Of a stretch of DNA of 64,000 nucleotides, positions 55,182 through 64,000 are shown piece after piece; the first letter of the stretch is position 1; each line of letters begins with the position of its first letter. The DNA lies in the NCBI RefSeq assembly GCF_001653235.2, contig NC_035793.1, positions 2,914,001 through 2,978,000 of the forward strand. The letters are read 5' to 3'. Source of the DNA: Pochonia chlamydosporia 170 (taxonomy: Eukaryota > Ascomycota > Sordariomycetes > Hypocreales > Clavicipitaceae). The notes under the pieces were generated by a model. It saw only the letters and a program-made list of their open reading frames with translations. It was not told where the DNA came from and did not search any database. Made by a program: the position numbers and the translations under genes.

Positions 55182-55710
55182 TTTGCCTGATTTGGGAGGG
55201 CGATGTAAAAAGATGCCTTGAAAGATGTTACCGGAGCAGATGTTGTAAACACGTAAAATGTGCAGTCTGCAGTTTATGTTGGCGTGGAGTTGCTACTTAG
55301 AAGGAGAGGTGAGCTACGAAATTATCTCCACTCTTGGCATGAAATATTCTCGTAAACAAGCTCTACCTTTGACCGATAAATGTGGATAGTATATTGGCCT
55401 TGACGGCATTGATGCTATTGCAAATAGTAACCATCAAAGTGGTCAATGTGGCGGCGGATATCTTCGGAAAGCCGTCCGATGTCGACTTTGGGTGAGGAAT
55501 AGTGGATCCACAGCGGCGACCGCGTCTCGGGGCAGCGGCTTTCACTACGTTGGGTGTAAGTCATTATCAAGGAATACACGACTTCTAGATTCTTGTTGTA
55601 TCTTGTTGACATAACTCTACTACAATGTCAGCCACAGCCTCAAATATCTATTATTCTCTTGTCTTCTCACCTATTATTCATGTGACATTACAAGCACCAC
55701 TGCACTCAAC
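55182..55710. promoter_or_regulatory. Bidirectional promoter, aldolase and RpiB-like isomerase
   Basis: It holds two inverted CGG pairs: CGG-N4-CCG at 55465-55474 and CGG-N3-CCG at 55514-55522, both possible zinc-cluster factor sites. They lie in the middle of the divergent promoter and could switch both genes together. Inference from motif and position. Confidence 0.4.
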
Positions 55711-56284
55711 ATGTCCCCCAAACTCAATATCGCCATAGGCGGCGACGACGCCGGTTTCTCCTACAAATCCATCATCTCACACGACCTACAAACCGACCCG
55801 CGCGTCAACCAAGTCATCCAAATCGGGCCCCTAGCAGAGTCAGACAAGACGCCCTACGCAAACTTTGCAATCGCAGCAGCCGAAGCCGTCTCACGAGGCA
55901 CGGCCGACAGAGCCATTCTCATCTGCGGCACTGGCTTGGGCGTTGCCATTGCCGCCAACAAAGTCACTGGTGTGAGGGCTGTGACTGCTCACGACAGCTT
56001 TTCTGTGGAGAGGGCGGTGTTGAGTAATAATGCGCAGGTGTTGTGTTTGGGGCAGAGGGTGATTGGGGTTGAGGTTGCGAGGAGATTGGTTAGGGAGTGG
56101 TTGGGGTATACTTTTGATCCGGTATGATTTTGTGAATGGACGATTTGCGAGTTGAAGAGAGTGATGACTGAGATGAGTGCTAATGTGTGTGTGTGTTTTG
56201 TAGAATTCAGCGTCGGCGGAAAAGGTGAGGGTTATTGATGATTATGATTTGGGGGTATCCAAGACGGCTAGTGTAGGTAATTAA
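55711..56284 (+). CDS. RpiB/LacA/LacB-family sugar-phosphate isomerase
   Basis: Exons 55711-56121 and 56204-56284 give 163 residues. The family isomerises aldose and ketose phosphates (ribose-5P, allose-6P, tetrulose phosphates). Seen here: IAIGGDDAGFSYKSII at the N-terminus, catalytic Cys72 in LICGTGLGVAIAANKV, VRAVTAHDSFSVERAVLSNNAQVL and a C-terminal FDPNSASAEKV. Bacterial RpiB has HNDAN where this has SNNAQ; from memory, SNNAQ and a C-terminal SA..KV are traits of the erythrulose-phosphate isomerase subgroup (EryI/DerI). That needs a tree to confirm. The intron is phase 0 and its removal restores the C-terminal helix typical of the family. It sits between the aldolase and NAD synthetase genes, in a cluster that also contains a DAK. 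Confidence 0.92.
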
Positions 56285-56928
56285 TAGGGGTGGTTGTTGT
56301 TGTTGAATAAGTGATGGAATTTGCTTAAGATATCTACTACTACATATGTCAATAGACCTCAAGTGCTCGTTTCCATGATAAAGGAATGACGGCAACTATG
56401 TTTGACAGTAAATGTTGTAAAATGCAATTGGTGCTCTCTACTTGTGGGGCTGGCATTTGGTGGGTCATTGGCTTGTTATGTCTGTAGATAAGTTGATACC
56501 AACCAAGCCAGACCTTAGACAAACTGAATAAATACTCTGTCTATCAGGTTGACATCATTATGATTTCCGAGAAAGACACAAGAGAAATACTAAATAAATG
56601 GCCTTTGCTGGTTGTCACTGGCTCAGCTAATTTGCAGTGCAGCTCAACGAGGCAGGAGCGGACCAGGCGGATCAGGTTAAGCTCTTGCCAATGTCTGAAT
56701 GTGGAGGTTCCCGTCAGTATCAAAGTGCTGGAGTCAACAGAATTGGAGCTCAAGGTCAACTGGTGGGGTGCTTCACTGGCCCCGCTTGTTCACGCCCTCT
56801 TCAATGTTCCTCACCAGACATCTCCGATGACTCTTCAAAGATCAACTACCAACATATCCTTTGACCACCATTGACGTCTCTCCATCAAGAACGCCCTTTC
56901 TTGGCCCACGTGCGAATCAGCTAACAAT
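56285..56928. other. Intergenic region before the NAD+ synthetase gene
   Basis: About 0.64 kb. Frames in it are short and unrecognised. It probably holds the NAD synthetase promoter. Confidence 0.5.
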
Positions 56929-59661
56929 ATGGGCCGATGCATCACTGTCGCGACCTGCTCTCTCCGGCAATGGGCGTTGGATTTTGAGGGAAACACAAAT
57001 CGTATCATCGAGTCCATCCGGCAAGCCAAGGCTGCAGGTGCCAGACTTCGCGTCGGACCGGTACGTTGCTCGCTCTTGCATGACCTAGAACAGCAGTAAC
57101 ACTCTGTAGGAACTCGAGATTACCGGCTATGGCTGCAATGACCGTGAGTTTATTTACCTCTTGGACCCTGCATCCCGGCGTACTGACCCGACTGCCAGAC
57201 TTCCTGGAAAGCGACACATTCTTGCACAGCTTTGAGATGCTGGCACGCATCATGAGCGATGAGAGCTGCCACGGGATTCTGATTGATACCTCGTGTCCCA
57301 TCCAACATAGGAACACGATCTGGAATTGCCGGGTTATGCTGTGCAATGGCAAAATCCTCTTCATCAGGCCAAAAATGGACTTGGCCAACACTGGTGCGTG
57401 ACAATAGTGAACACTCACTTCATCATACCCCACGCTCATTATTGTACTACAGGCAACTACCGAGAAACCCGCTGGTTTACTCCTTGGATGAAAAGAGCCG
57501 GATGGGAAGAGTATCATCTTCCTCGCATGCTGCAAAAGCTGCAAGGGGCCACCCATGTGCCCTTTGGAGATGTAGTGCTGTCTACGCCGGACTCAACCTA
57601 TGGAAGTGAATATTGCGAGGAGCTGTGGGCTCCCATATCTGGCTCCGTATTGCAGAGTCTCGAGTATGTGAACCCTGGTCACTCTGTGAACTGTCACCTT
57701 CGGCCTTTTGAGTTACTGATGCGCAATAATGTAGCGGCGTAGAGATCTTCTCCAACGGCTCGGGTAGTCACTACGAGCTACAAAAGCTTGGTGATCGAGT
57801 GCAGCTCATTGCCGCACAGTCCAAAAAGGTTGGCGGCCTGTATCTGTACAGTAACCAGCAAGGTAGGCCTCTCAAGTCTCTCAAAGCTGCTGTAAGGTGC
57901 TGATCTGTTGTAGGCTGCGATGGTGAGCGAGCGTACTATGACGGCTGTTCGATGATCTTTTTAAATGGCGAACTTCTGTCCGCAACGCCCCAATTCACCC
58001 TCGACGAAGTGTCTGTTGCAACTGCAACTATTGACTTGGAAGACATTCGCGCGCATAGGCAAATTTCGTCGCGCAACTTTCAGGCCGCTGGGAAGACGCA
58101 CCAGTATCACCGCGTTCACACACCCTTTGAGCTGAGCCCGGATCAGGACGAGCTTCACCTCTCTGGTCACCCAACCTTGCCGAAGCAGCCCAAATACCAC
58201 CACGTCGCCGAGGAATTGGCCCTTGCAGCTGGATGCTGGCTCTGGGACTACCTCGCCAGGTCAGGCAGTGCCGGCTACTTGATCCCGCTATCTGGAGGAT
58301 TGGATTCCTGCTCCACTGCTGTCCTCGTCCACTCCATGGCTAGAATTGCTATCAGCGCGATGGAAGCTGGCAACCAGAGCGTCATCGCAACTCTCAAGCG
58401 CATCTATGGTGACGATCCTCTCCCCAAGACGGCACAGGAGCTATGCCACAGAGTCTTGCATACCGTCTATATGGGTGCACGCGTAAGCTCCGAAGAAACG
58501 CGCCAGCGTGCCAAAGACATTGCTGCCAACCTCGGGAGTTATCACTTGGAAATGTCTATTGATCCAGTTTACGACGCCATGAAGACTGCAGTGACTGAGT
58601 CCCTTGACATCCAACCCAAATTCAGGATGGAGGGGGGAACTGACGAAGAGGGAAAGAGCTTGCAGAATATTCAGGTGAGCCATAACCCTTTGGTGGCTAC
58701 CTTCTCGTCGGGTATTTTGTGTAACTGACATACTGTTTTTAAGGCACGCGTTCGAATGGTCACGGCATACACTTGGGCGCAGCTTCTACCAATGAAACGC
58801 CAGCTGCACGGCGGTGTATTAGTCCTTGGATCAAGTAACGTGGGAGAGTCGTAAGAGCCCCTGCTTCCCCAATTCCATTCAATGCTAACCATCAAAGACT
58901 CCGCGGATATTTCACCAAATGGGATTGTAGCGCGGCAGACATCAACCCGATCGGTTCTGTCGATAAGGCAGATCTCGTTCGGCTTCTCGAGTGGGCCGAG
59001 GTAGAATACTCACTTCCAGTGCTCGGGGAGACGGTCAAGGCAACGCCGACGGCCGAGCTGGAACCGGTCACTGAGGAATACACCCAGAGCGATGAAGTTG
59101 ATATGGGAATGACTTACCCAGAGCTTACCTTGTATGGGCGCCTTCGTAAAGAGAAGAAGATGGGCCCGTACTCGATGTTCATGCATCTGGTCCGTATCTG
59201 GGGTAAACACCGGGAGGAGGTCGACGATAACCCATACCTGGAGCCCGCTGAAATTGCGAGCAAGGTCAAGGCCTTCCATCACTTTGTGTGAGTGAGATCC
59301 CGACGCCATGCTCACTGAATGAGCAGCAACTTTTTCCAGATTTGGTCACGGCTAACTCGGACAGTGCCATCAATGCCCATAAGAGAGAAACGCTCACGCC
59401 CGCTTTGCACTGTAACAGTAAGATTTACCTTTTACCGAATGCCGGACATATTTGACTAACGTTTTCAAGGCTACTCCTGCGACTCCAATCGGTTTGATCT
59501 ACGCCCGTTCCTTTGTGAGTTCCCTAATCCCTGGTGCTACGCGCAATGAGTACGTTCCACTAACTCAATGTTTAGATCCGCCATTCTGGAGGAGCTGGAG
59601 CTTCAAGAAGATTGACCGCGAGGTTGCTAGGTTGGAGAAGGCGTACGCGGCTCGAAAATGA
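56929..59661 (+). CDS. QNS1: Glutamine-dependent NAD+ synthetase (Qns1 type), eleven exons
   Basis: It makes NAD+ from deamido-NAD+, ATP and glutamine in the cytosol. Eleven exons (56929-57060, 57110-57143, 57199-57393, 57453-57663, 57735-57862, 57914-58674, 58744-58850, 58898-59287, 59365-59417, 59470-59514, 59576-59661) give 713 residues, almost exactly the yeast length. The glutaminase triad is kept at its exact places: Glu45 ([10 protein letters not shown]), Lys114 (IRPKMDLAN) and Cys175 (YCEELW). The synthetase half has the PP-loop [15 protein letters not shown], then [21 protein letters not shown] and ADINPIG. All junctions keep phase, so the gene looks intact. It diverges from the usual Qns1 around residues 80-200 ([21 protein letters not shown]). 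With ten introns it looks like a second copy tied to this cluster rather than the housekeeping gene, though I cannot see whether another exists. Confidence 0.93.
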
Positions 59662-59829
59662 GTTGTCGAACTGAAGAGATGGGATTAATACGGCCATGTA
59701 TAGAAATTTATAGACTGAAAGGTTCAACCAGTATGGATGTGCTCTCCTGGTACGCTCAGTTGAATATACGTTTTAGATATTGAAAGTCTACTTAATGTAC
59801 CAAACGCCATACGTTACATGAATTTATTA

Positions 59830-60786
59830 TTACCACGCTCCGACAATACCGGCAATTGGAATATCTATCCCCGTGGTATATGTCGACGTTTCACTCAGCA
59901 AGTACACATACGCACCACCAAGTTCTTGAGGCAGAGCCAATCGCGGCATGCCCCCATAGTACTTCATCTTGGTATCCCAGTCCGGCGCAGTCTCAACGTA
60001 ATACGTCAAAGCCGTCTTCACAAATCCAGGCGAGATGCTATTAACGCGAATACCATACTGCGCCCACTCCATGGCAAGAGTATGCGTCATGTTTCGCACC
60101 GCTCCCTTTGTAGCACCATATGGTGCTGATGGGGCTGCCTGTTTTCATGAATTAGCATAATCCGTTTAATTTGGAACGCAATGCAGTGGGACTCACTCTA
60201 TTAGGTCGATACGACGTCATGCTAGCTGTGAACACGATGCTCCCTTTACACCCTAGCCTGATGAACGTCCTAGCCGCAGCGGTTGCGCAGTTCCACGCCC
60301 CATACACATTCAACTCAAACAGCCGCTTCACCTGGTCCATGGAAAAGTCCAGCGCAGGCTGATGCTTAGTGGCACCGGCGTTGGCGATCATGCCATCGAA
60401 GCGGTGCTTCTTGGCAACGATGGCATCTAGAGCTGCGGCGACGCTCTCTTCGTTGGTTACATCGCAGTGCTGGAACTCTAATTTGCCTGGGAATCGCTTT
60501 GCCAGGGCGGCGAAATGCTCTGCTGGCTCTGAAATGTCGAGACTGAAGACGCAGGCGGCGTTGTTGGCGAGGCAGACTTCTGCTATTCCTAGGCCGATGC
60601 CTTGGTTTGCGCCGGTGACTGTCTTTGTTGGTGGGTGGATTTTGTGATGGTTTAGGTGTACTTACTTGCGATGACTTTGTCTTTTAGAGATACGGTCCAG
60701 TTGTGGTTGGGGCTGGGGAGTGTGCTCATGATGGTTTGGTCTGAGAGACCGTTGGATGGGGATGTGCCGTTTGCTGCTGCGACCAT
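59830..60786 (-). CDS. Short-chain dehydrogenase/reductase, polyol/ketose type
   Basis: Exons 60666-60786, 60197-60618 and 59830-60138 give 283 residues. The N-terminal leader PSPNHNWTVSLKDKVIAITG is the form found in fungal sorbose/mannitol/L-xylulose reductases. Seen: TGANQGIG (42-49, NAD(P) binding), MIANAG, the catalytic Ser in FTASMTS (173-176), and Tyr188 and Lys192 in YGATK. The third exon supplies the active Tyr and Lys, so the introns must be spliced. No arginine is visible after the first beta strand to force NADP choice; the second strand ends SLDISEP with an Asp, which usually favours NAD(H). It would fit oxidation of a sugar alcohol to a ketose in the cluster. It is divergent from the MFS gene. 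Confidence 0.9.
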
Positions 60787-61355
60787 GGTGTTGAGACTGG
60801 AGATTGGTGTTAGGGGAGTAGTGAAATGGGCGATGGTGTTTGTATTCTGAGAATGAGATTTCATCGGTCGCAAGGGTAAATATAGTGTATAAGGGTTGGA
60901 AGTTTCTGGTTCTGGAAATAGCTGATGCCGACTATCAGGAGTTAAGGTCGGAAGATGATGACTTACACGAGACGCGGCAAATGGCTTCGAGTGGCGTTGA
61001 ATGTGGCAATGGACGCGAGACGAGGCTTCAATCTTCCAGACGCAATGGCTAAATGGCTTTCTGCACGAGACGCGCAACGATCGCTCATCCCGACGCCACA
61101 TTTACCCCAGAAAACGCTTTCAATAGTTCGATTATTCTGTCCCCGCGATTTCCCCAACATCAACTATTACACACTGTCTAGCTATGAAGTGCTGTTACTT
61201 CCAAGTGCCTTGACACAGTGGCTTTGCCACGAATAGCCAGCTGTCACGTCCATACTTGTATGAGTCCAAAAACTCATAAAGATGGCGAATGGTCGTCAAT
61301 GACACGAACATCGAGATACTACTGAACATCCATCAAGCTTGACCCAATATCTTCT
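60787..61355. promoter_or_regulatory. Bidirectional promoter, SDR and MFS permease
   Basis: The 569-base divergent space between the two starts may let one regulator control both genes. No clear inverted CGG pair was seen here. Confidence 0.35.
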
Positions 61356-62918
61356 ATGGCAATGACATCCCCTCTCACCATGGAGAAGCAGCACAGCTGC
61401 GAACATCAAGATGTCCTCGAAAAGTATGACGATTCCTCTGTCGCCGACTCCCTCACCCCAGAAGAGTTGGAGCAGGAGAAGAAGCTCGTTCGCAAGATTG
61501 ATCGTTACATCCTGCCCTGCATGTGGCTCATGTATCTCCTGTCTTACATGGATAGAACAAAGTACGTCTATACCTTTCCATTTCCGCTGCAACATCTAAC
61601 AAACATATAGCATCGGCAACGCAAAGATTGCCGGCATGGACAAGGACCTCAACCTAGACTCCAACAAGTACTCCGTCGCCCTGACCGTCTTCTTCGTCAG
61701 CTACGTCGTCTTCGAGGTCCCCTCCAACATGATCCTCACACGCACCAGACCTAGCCGCTACCTAGCCACCATCATGTTCCTCTGGGGCGCCGTCACCATC
61801 GGAATGGCATTCACGCCCAGCTACGGCGCGCTAGTTGGCTTTCGGTTCGTCATGGGTCTCCTGGAATCCGGGTTCGCGCCGGGCATCCTGATGATTCTGT
61901 CGTCTTGGTATCGCAAGGAGGAGCAGAGCAAGCGTTTTGCCGTGTACATATCCGCAGCTATTCTGTCCGGTGCGTTTGGCGGCCTGCTCGCCGGATCTAT
62001 TACCAGTGGTTTGCATAATTCTCATGGAATAGCTGGGTGGCGTTGGCTGTTTATCGTTGAGGGTGCTGGGACGATGGGCGTTGCGCTCGTCGCGGCGTTT
62101 ATTCTGCCTGATTTTCCGAGTAATACTTCGGATCGTAAGCTCACTGCTGAGGAGAGGAGGTTGGCGATCCGGAGACTCGAGGTCGATGCTAGGAGTCGTC
62201 CTGCGGAGGAGGAACCACGGTTGAGTCATTTGCAGGCTTTGAAGCTTAGTGTTGTGAATTGGAGGACGTGGTTGCTCGTTGTTGGCTATATGGTATGTTT
62301 ACATTTACCCAGCGATGATATTTCCCCTTCCCTTTCTTCCTATTCGGTAGAGCTGTTTTAACTGTGATACTTTAGGCAATAGTCGGATCATCCACCCTGT
62401 CCTACTTCTATCCCACGCTGGTCAACGGTCTAGGCTACCAAGCCAAAGAAGCGCAGTACATGACCATTCCCATCTTTGGCGTAGCATTCGTCGCCACAGC
62501 CATCACAGGCTATCTCGCCGACAAGAACGCAAAATGGCGAGGCGTCATCCTCGGCGCCATGATGACCGTCGCGATGCTCTGCTCGGTCATTATATGCGCC
62601 GTGTACAACGTCAAGGCGAGGTATGCCCTCCTCGTCATCATGGCATCGGGGCTCTGGGCCTCAAACGGTCTTGCATTGTCCTACGCGTCCGTGACATTTT
62701 CGTCCATGCCAAATGAGACAAAGGCTGTTTCGTTGGCTCTCGTTAATGCTATGGGGAATCTGGCGCAGATCTATGGAGCTTACTTGTTTCCGTCTGGGGA
62801 TGCGCCCAAGTATCTTACTGGGTTTGGTGTTATTAGTGGCATGTGTTTGACTGGTGTTGCGGCGTACTTTTCGTTGCATGTGCTTCTTAGACGAGTCGCA
62901 CGGCGGACGGCAGAGTGA
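61356..62918 (+). CDS. MFS permease of the ACS/Dal5-Tna1 type
   Basis: Exons 61356-61561, 61611-62292 and 62376-62918 give 476 residues with twelve hydrophobic segments. The opening LVRKIDRYILPCMWLMYLLSYMDR..NIGNAKIAGM is the hallmark of the anion:cation symporter family (allantoate Dal5, nicotinate Tna1, pantothenate Fen2). Helix 4-5 has FVMGLLESGFAPGILMILSSWY. Members usually import small acids such as nicotinate or allantoate, so two readings exist: transport of the sugar acid or polyol, or of an NAD precursor to match the NAD synthetase in the cluster. It is divergent from the SDR gene. I cannot tell the substrate. Confidence 0.92.
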
Positions 62919-63434
62919 GGTTGATGATTTGTGGTAGTCTGTCAGGCTTCTATGGCTGGCTTTATTTAACTAGCTTAAATGCGAATATCCACTAATACTT
63001 TTTGTTTGGACTATGATGATAATATGCTGGGATAAGTGATTGAATCTGAAGAAGTAAGTCGACTGCCTGGTATCCATGGTTGTCAACATGGAACTCAAAA
63101 GCCTCACTTCCAGTCCGATGGGATTGGGCCATAGACCGACAACAGCCGCAATTCGGCACAGCATATGCCCTTCACTTGACGCTATTAAAAAGTAATGCGT
63201 CAGATTTGTCGATTTGCGCCCTTTTCACAGCAAAAAATACACGCGACAAGCTAGTGCTTAGCCTCATACGCCCTTGTCATCACACTGTGACAAAAAGGCG
63301 GGAGTCAAACAGGTCATTAAAACAAGGACATAAAGCATTGTAAACCTCAACATGGAACATTATTACCAGCAGAAATTCAATCACGTCGCTGTTACCCGAC
63401 TTTCTTACCCAAACCCACACTATACTCAACCACC
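62919..63434. other. Intergenic region at the right edge of the cluster
   Basis: About 0.5 kb between the permease and the last acetyltransferase gene. Nothing is seen. Confidence 0.5.
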
Positions 63435-63989
63435 ATGACGACACCTACTCTCCAATTCCGCGCAGCCGCTCCCATTGACGCCCCCAAGGTCCAACAACTC
63501 GTGGAATCAGCCTTTCGAGCAAACGACTCTCGCCAAGACTGGACCGGCAACGTCGAGCTCGCCGCCCACTTCCGCCTCGCCGTGGACGAAGTGCGCGCAA
63601 AGCTAGCAAACCCAGACATCATCACCCTCGTGGCCCTTGATGCCGACAACCCCGCCGTGGTGGTTGCGACCATCGAGGTGTCAAAACGCGACGGCGCAGG
63701 TCGTCTCTCCATGATTGCAGTCGACCAGTCCTACCAGCAGGGCGGCGTGGGACGACAGGTTCTCGAGTATGCTGAGGAGTACTGCCGTCAGAAATGGGAC
63801 GTGAAGAAGTTTTCGCTGAATGCGCTCTCGACGCGCAAGGCGCTTATTGAGTGGTATGTACGGCGGGGGTACGAGAAGACTGGGGGAACGAGTGCGTTTC
63901 CGAGGGAGAGGTTTGCGGAGTTGACGTTGCCGGAGGATATGTGCTTTATTGAGCTGGAGAAGGATTTTGTTGGGGGACTGAGTGGCTGA
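63435..63989 (+). CDS. GNAT-family N-acetyltransferase, 184 residues
   Basis: A single-exon gene starts MTTPTLQFRAAAPIDAPKVQ. It has the GNAT order: beta strand LVALDADNPAVVVATIEV, motif A in RLSMIAVDQSYQQGGVGRQVLEYAEEYC (the pyrophosphate loop is QQGGVG), then KKFSLNALSTRKALIEWYVRRGYEKTG, the motif B region with the usual RGYEKTG ending. It ends in the plain reading frame at 63989. It is unlike the four-exon GNAT at 48065-48983 in sequence and intron pattern. The substrate is unknown. It lies just outside the sugar cluster and has no clear tie to it. Confidence 0.87.
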   Translation: MTTPTLQFRAAAPIDAPKVQQLVESAFRANDSRQDWTGNVELAAHFRLAVDEVRAKLANPDIITLVALDADNPAVVVATIEVSKRDGAGRLSMIAVDQSYQQGGVGRQVLEYAEEYCRQKWDVKKFSLNALSTRKALIEWYVRRGYEKTGGTSAFPRERFAELTLPEDMCFIELEKDFVGGLSG

Positions 63990-64000
63990 TTGGGTGGTGA

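Noticed and set aside
57605..57742. An in-frame stop that first made the NAD+ synthetase look like a pseudogene
   Set aside because: A GTATGT donor at 57664 and an acceptor ending at 57734 form a 71-base intron that removes the stop and keeps phase (SL|DGVEIF).
49771..62918. A secondary metabolite cluster
   Set aside because: No polyketide synthase, peptide synthetase, terpene cyclase or P450 is present. The enzymes are those of sugar catabolism.

Overview
The window is nuclear DNA of a filamentous ascomycete (Pezizomycotina, most likely a sordariomycete). The signs are short GT-AG introns (about 47-113 bp) with CTAAC/CTGAC-like branch sites, a NoxA NADPH oxidase, Zn2Cys6 regulators, a HET-domain protein, a DUF3669 protein, a fungal tricalbin and RNA polymerase III tRNA signals. 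The species cannot be named from the sequence. I predict 26 protein-coding genes, one of them cut by the left edge and one apparently frameshifted, and one tRNA-Ser(AGA). Splice sites were chosen by reading-frame continuity and family conservation; no transcript data were available.

Positions 1-25,000 are mostly conserved genes. In order they are: the 3' part of a hybrid histidine kinase; noxA, convergent with it; a 2.9 kb gene-free stretch; an F-box-like gene; tRNA-Ser; a tricalbin-type ER-plasma membrane tether; a small membrane protein; Sym1/Mpv17; the mitoribosomal protein mS38 (Cox24); the RNA cytidine acetyltransferase Kre33/NAT10; and an FAD monooxygenase.

Positions 25,000-49,000 look accessory. 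They hold a tiny secreted Kazal-type inhibitor, a dihydroxyacetone kinase (DAK) convergent with a DapA-family aldolase, a 3.2 kb gene-poor stretch, a HET-domain gene, a DUF3669 gene, a divergent FolD-like protein and an unrecognised conserved-looking protein. These are followed by an amino-acid permease, a Zn2Cys6 regulator, an FAD amine/amino-acid oxidase and an acetyltransferase, which may form one nitrogen-compound utilisation group.

Positions 49,771-62,918 are the most interesting part. Seven genes fit a sugar/polyol catabolic cluster: a second DAK, a divergent Zn2Cys6 regulator, a class II aldolase divergent from an RpiB/LacA-type sugar-phosphate isomerase, a full-length eleven-exon glutamine-dependent NAD+ synthetase, a short-chain polyol-type dehydrogenase, and an MFS permease of the Dal5/Tna1 type divergent from it. 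The simplest model is uptake, NAD(P)-dependent oxidation of a polyol to a ketose, phosphorylation by DAK, then isomerisation and/or aldol cleavage into central metabolism. It resembles in outline the erythritol (tetritol) pathways of Yarrowia and some bacteria, but the aldolase and the NAD+ synthetase are additions. The substrate is inference. A GNAT acetyltransferase gene closes the window.
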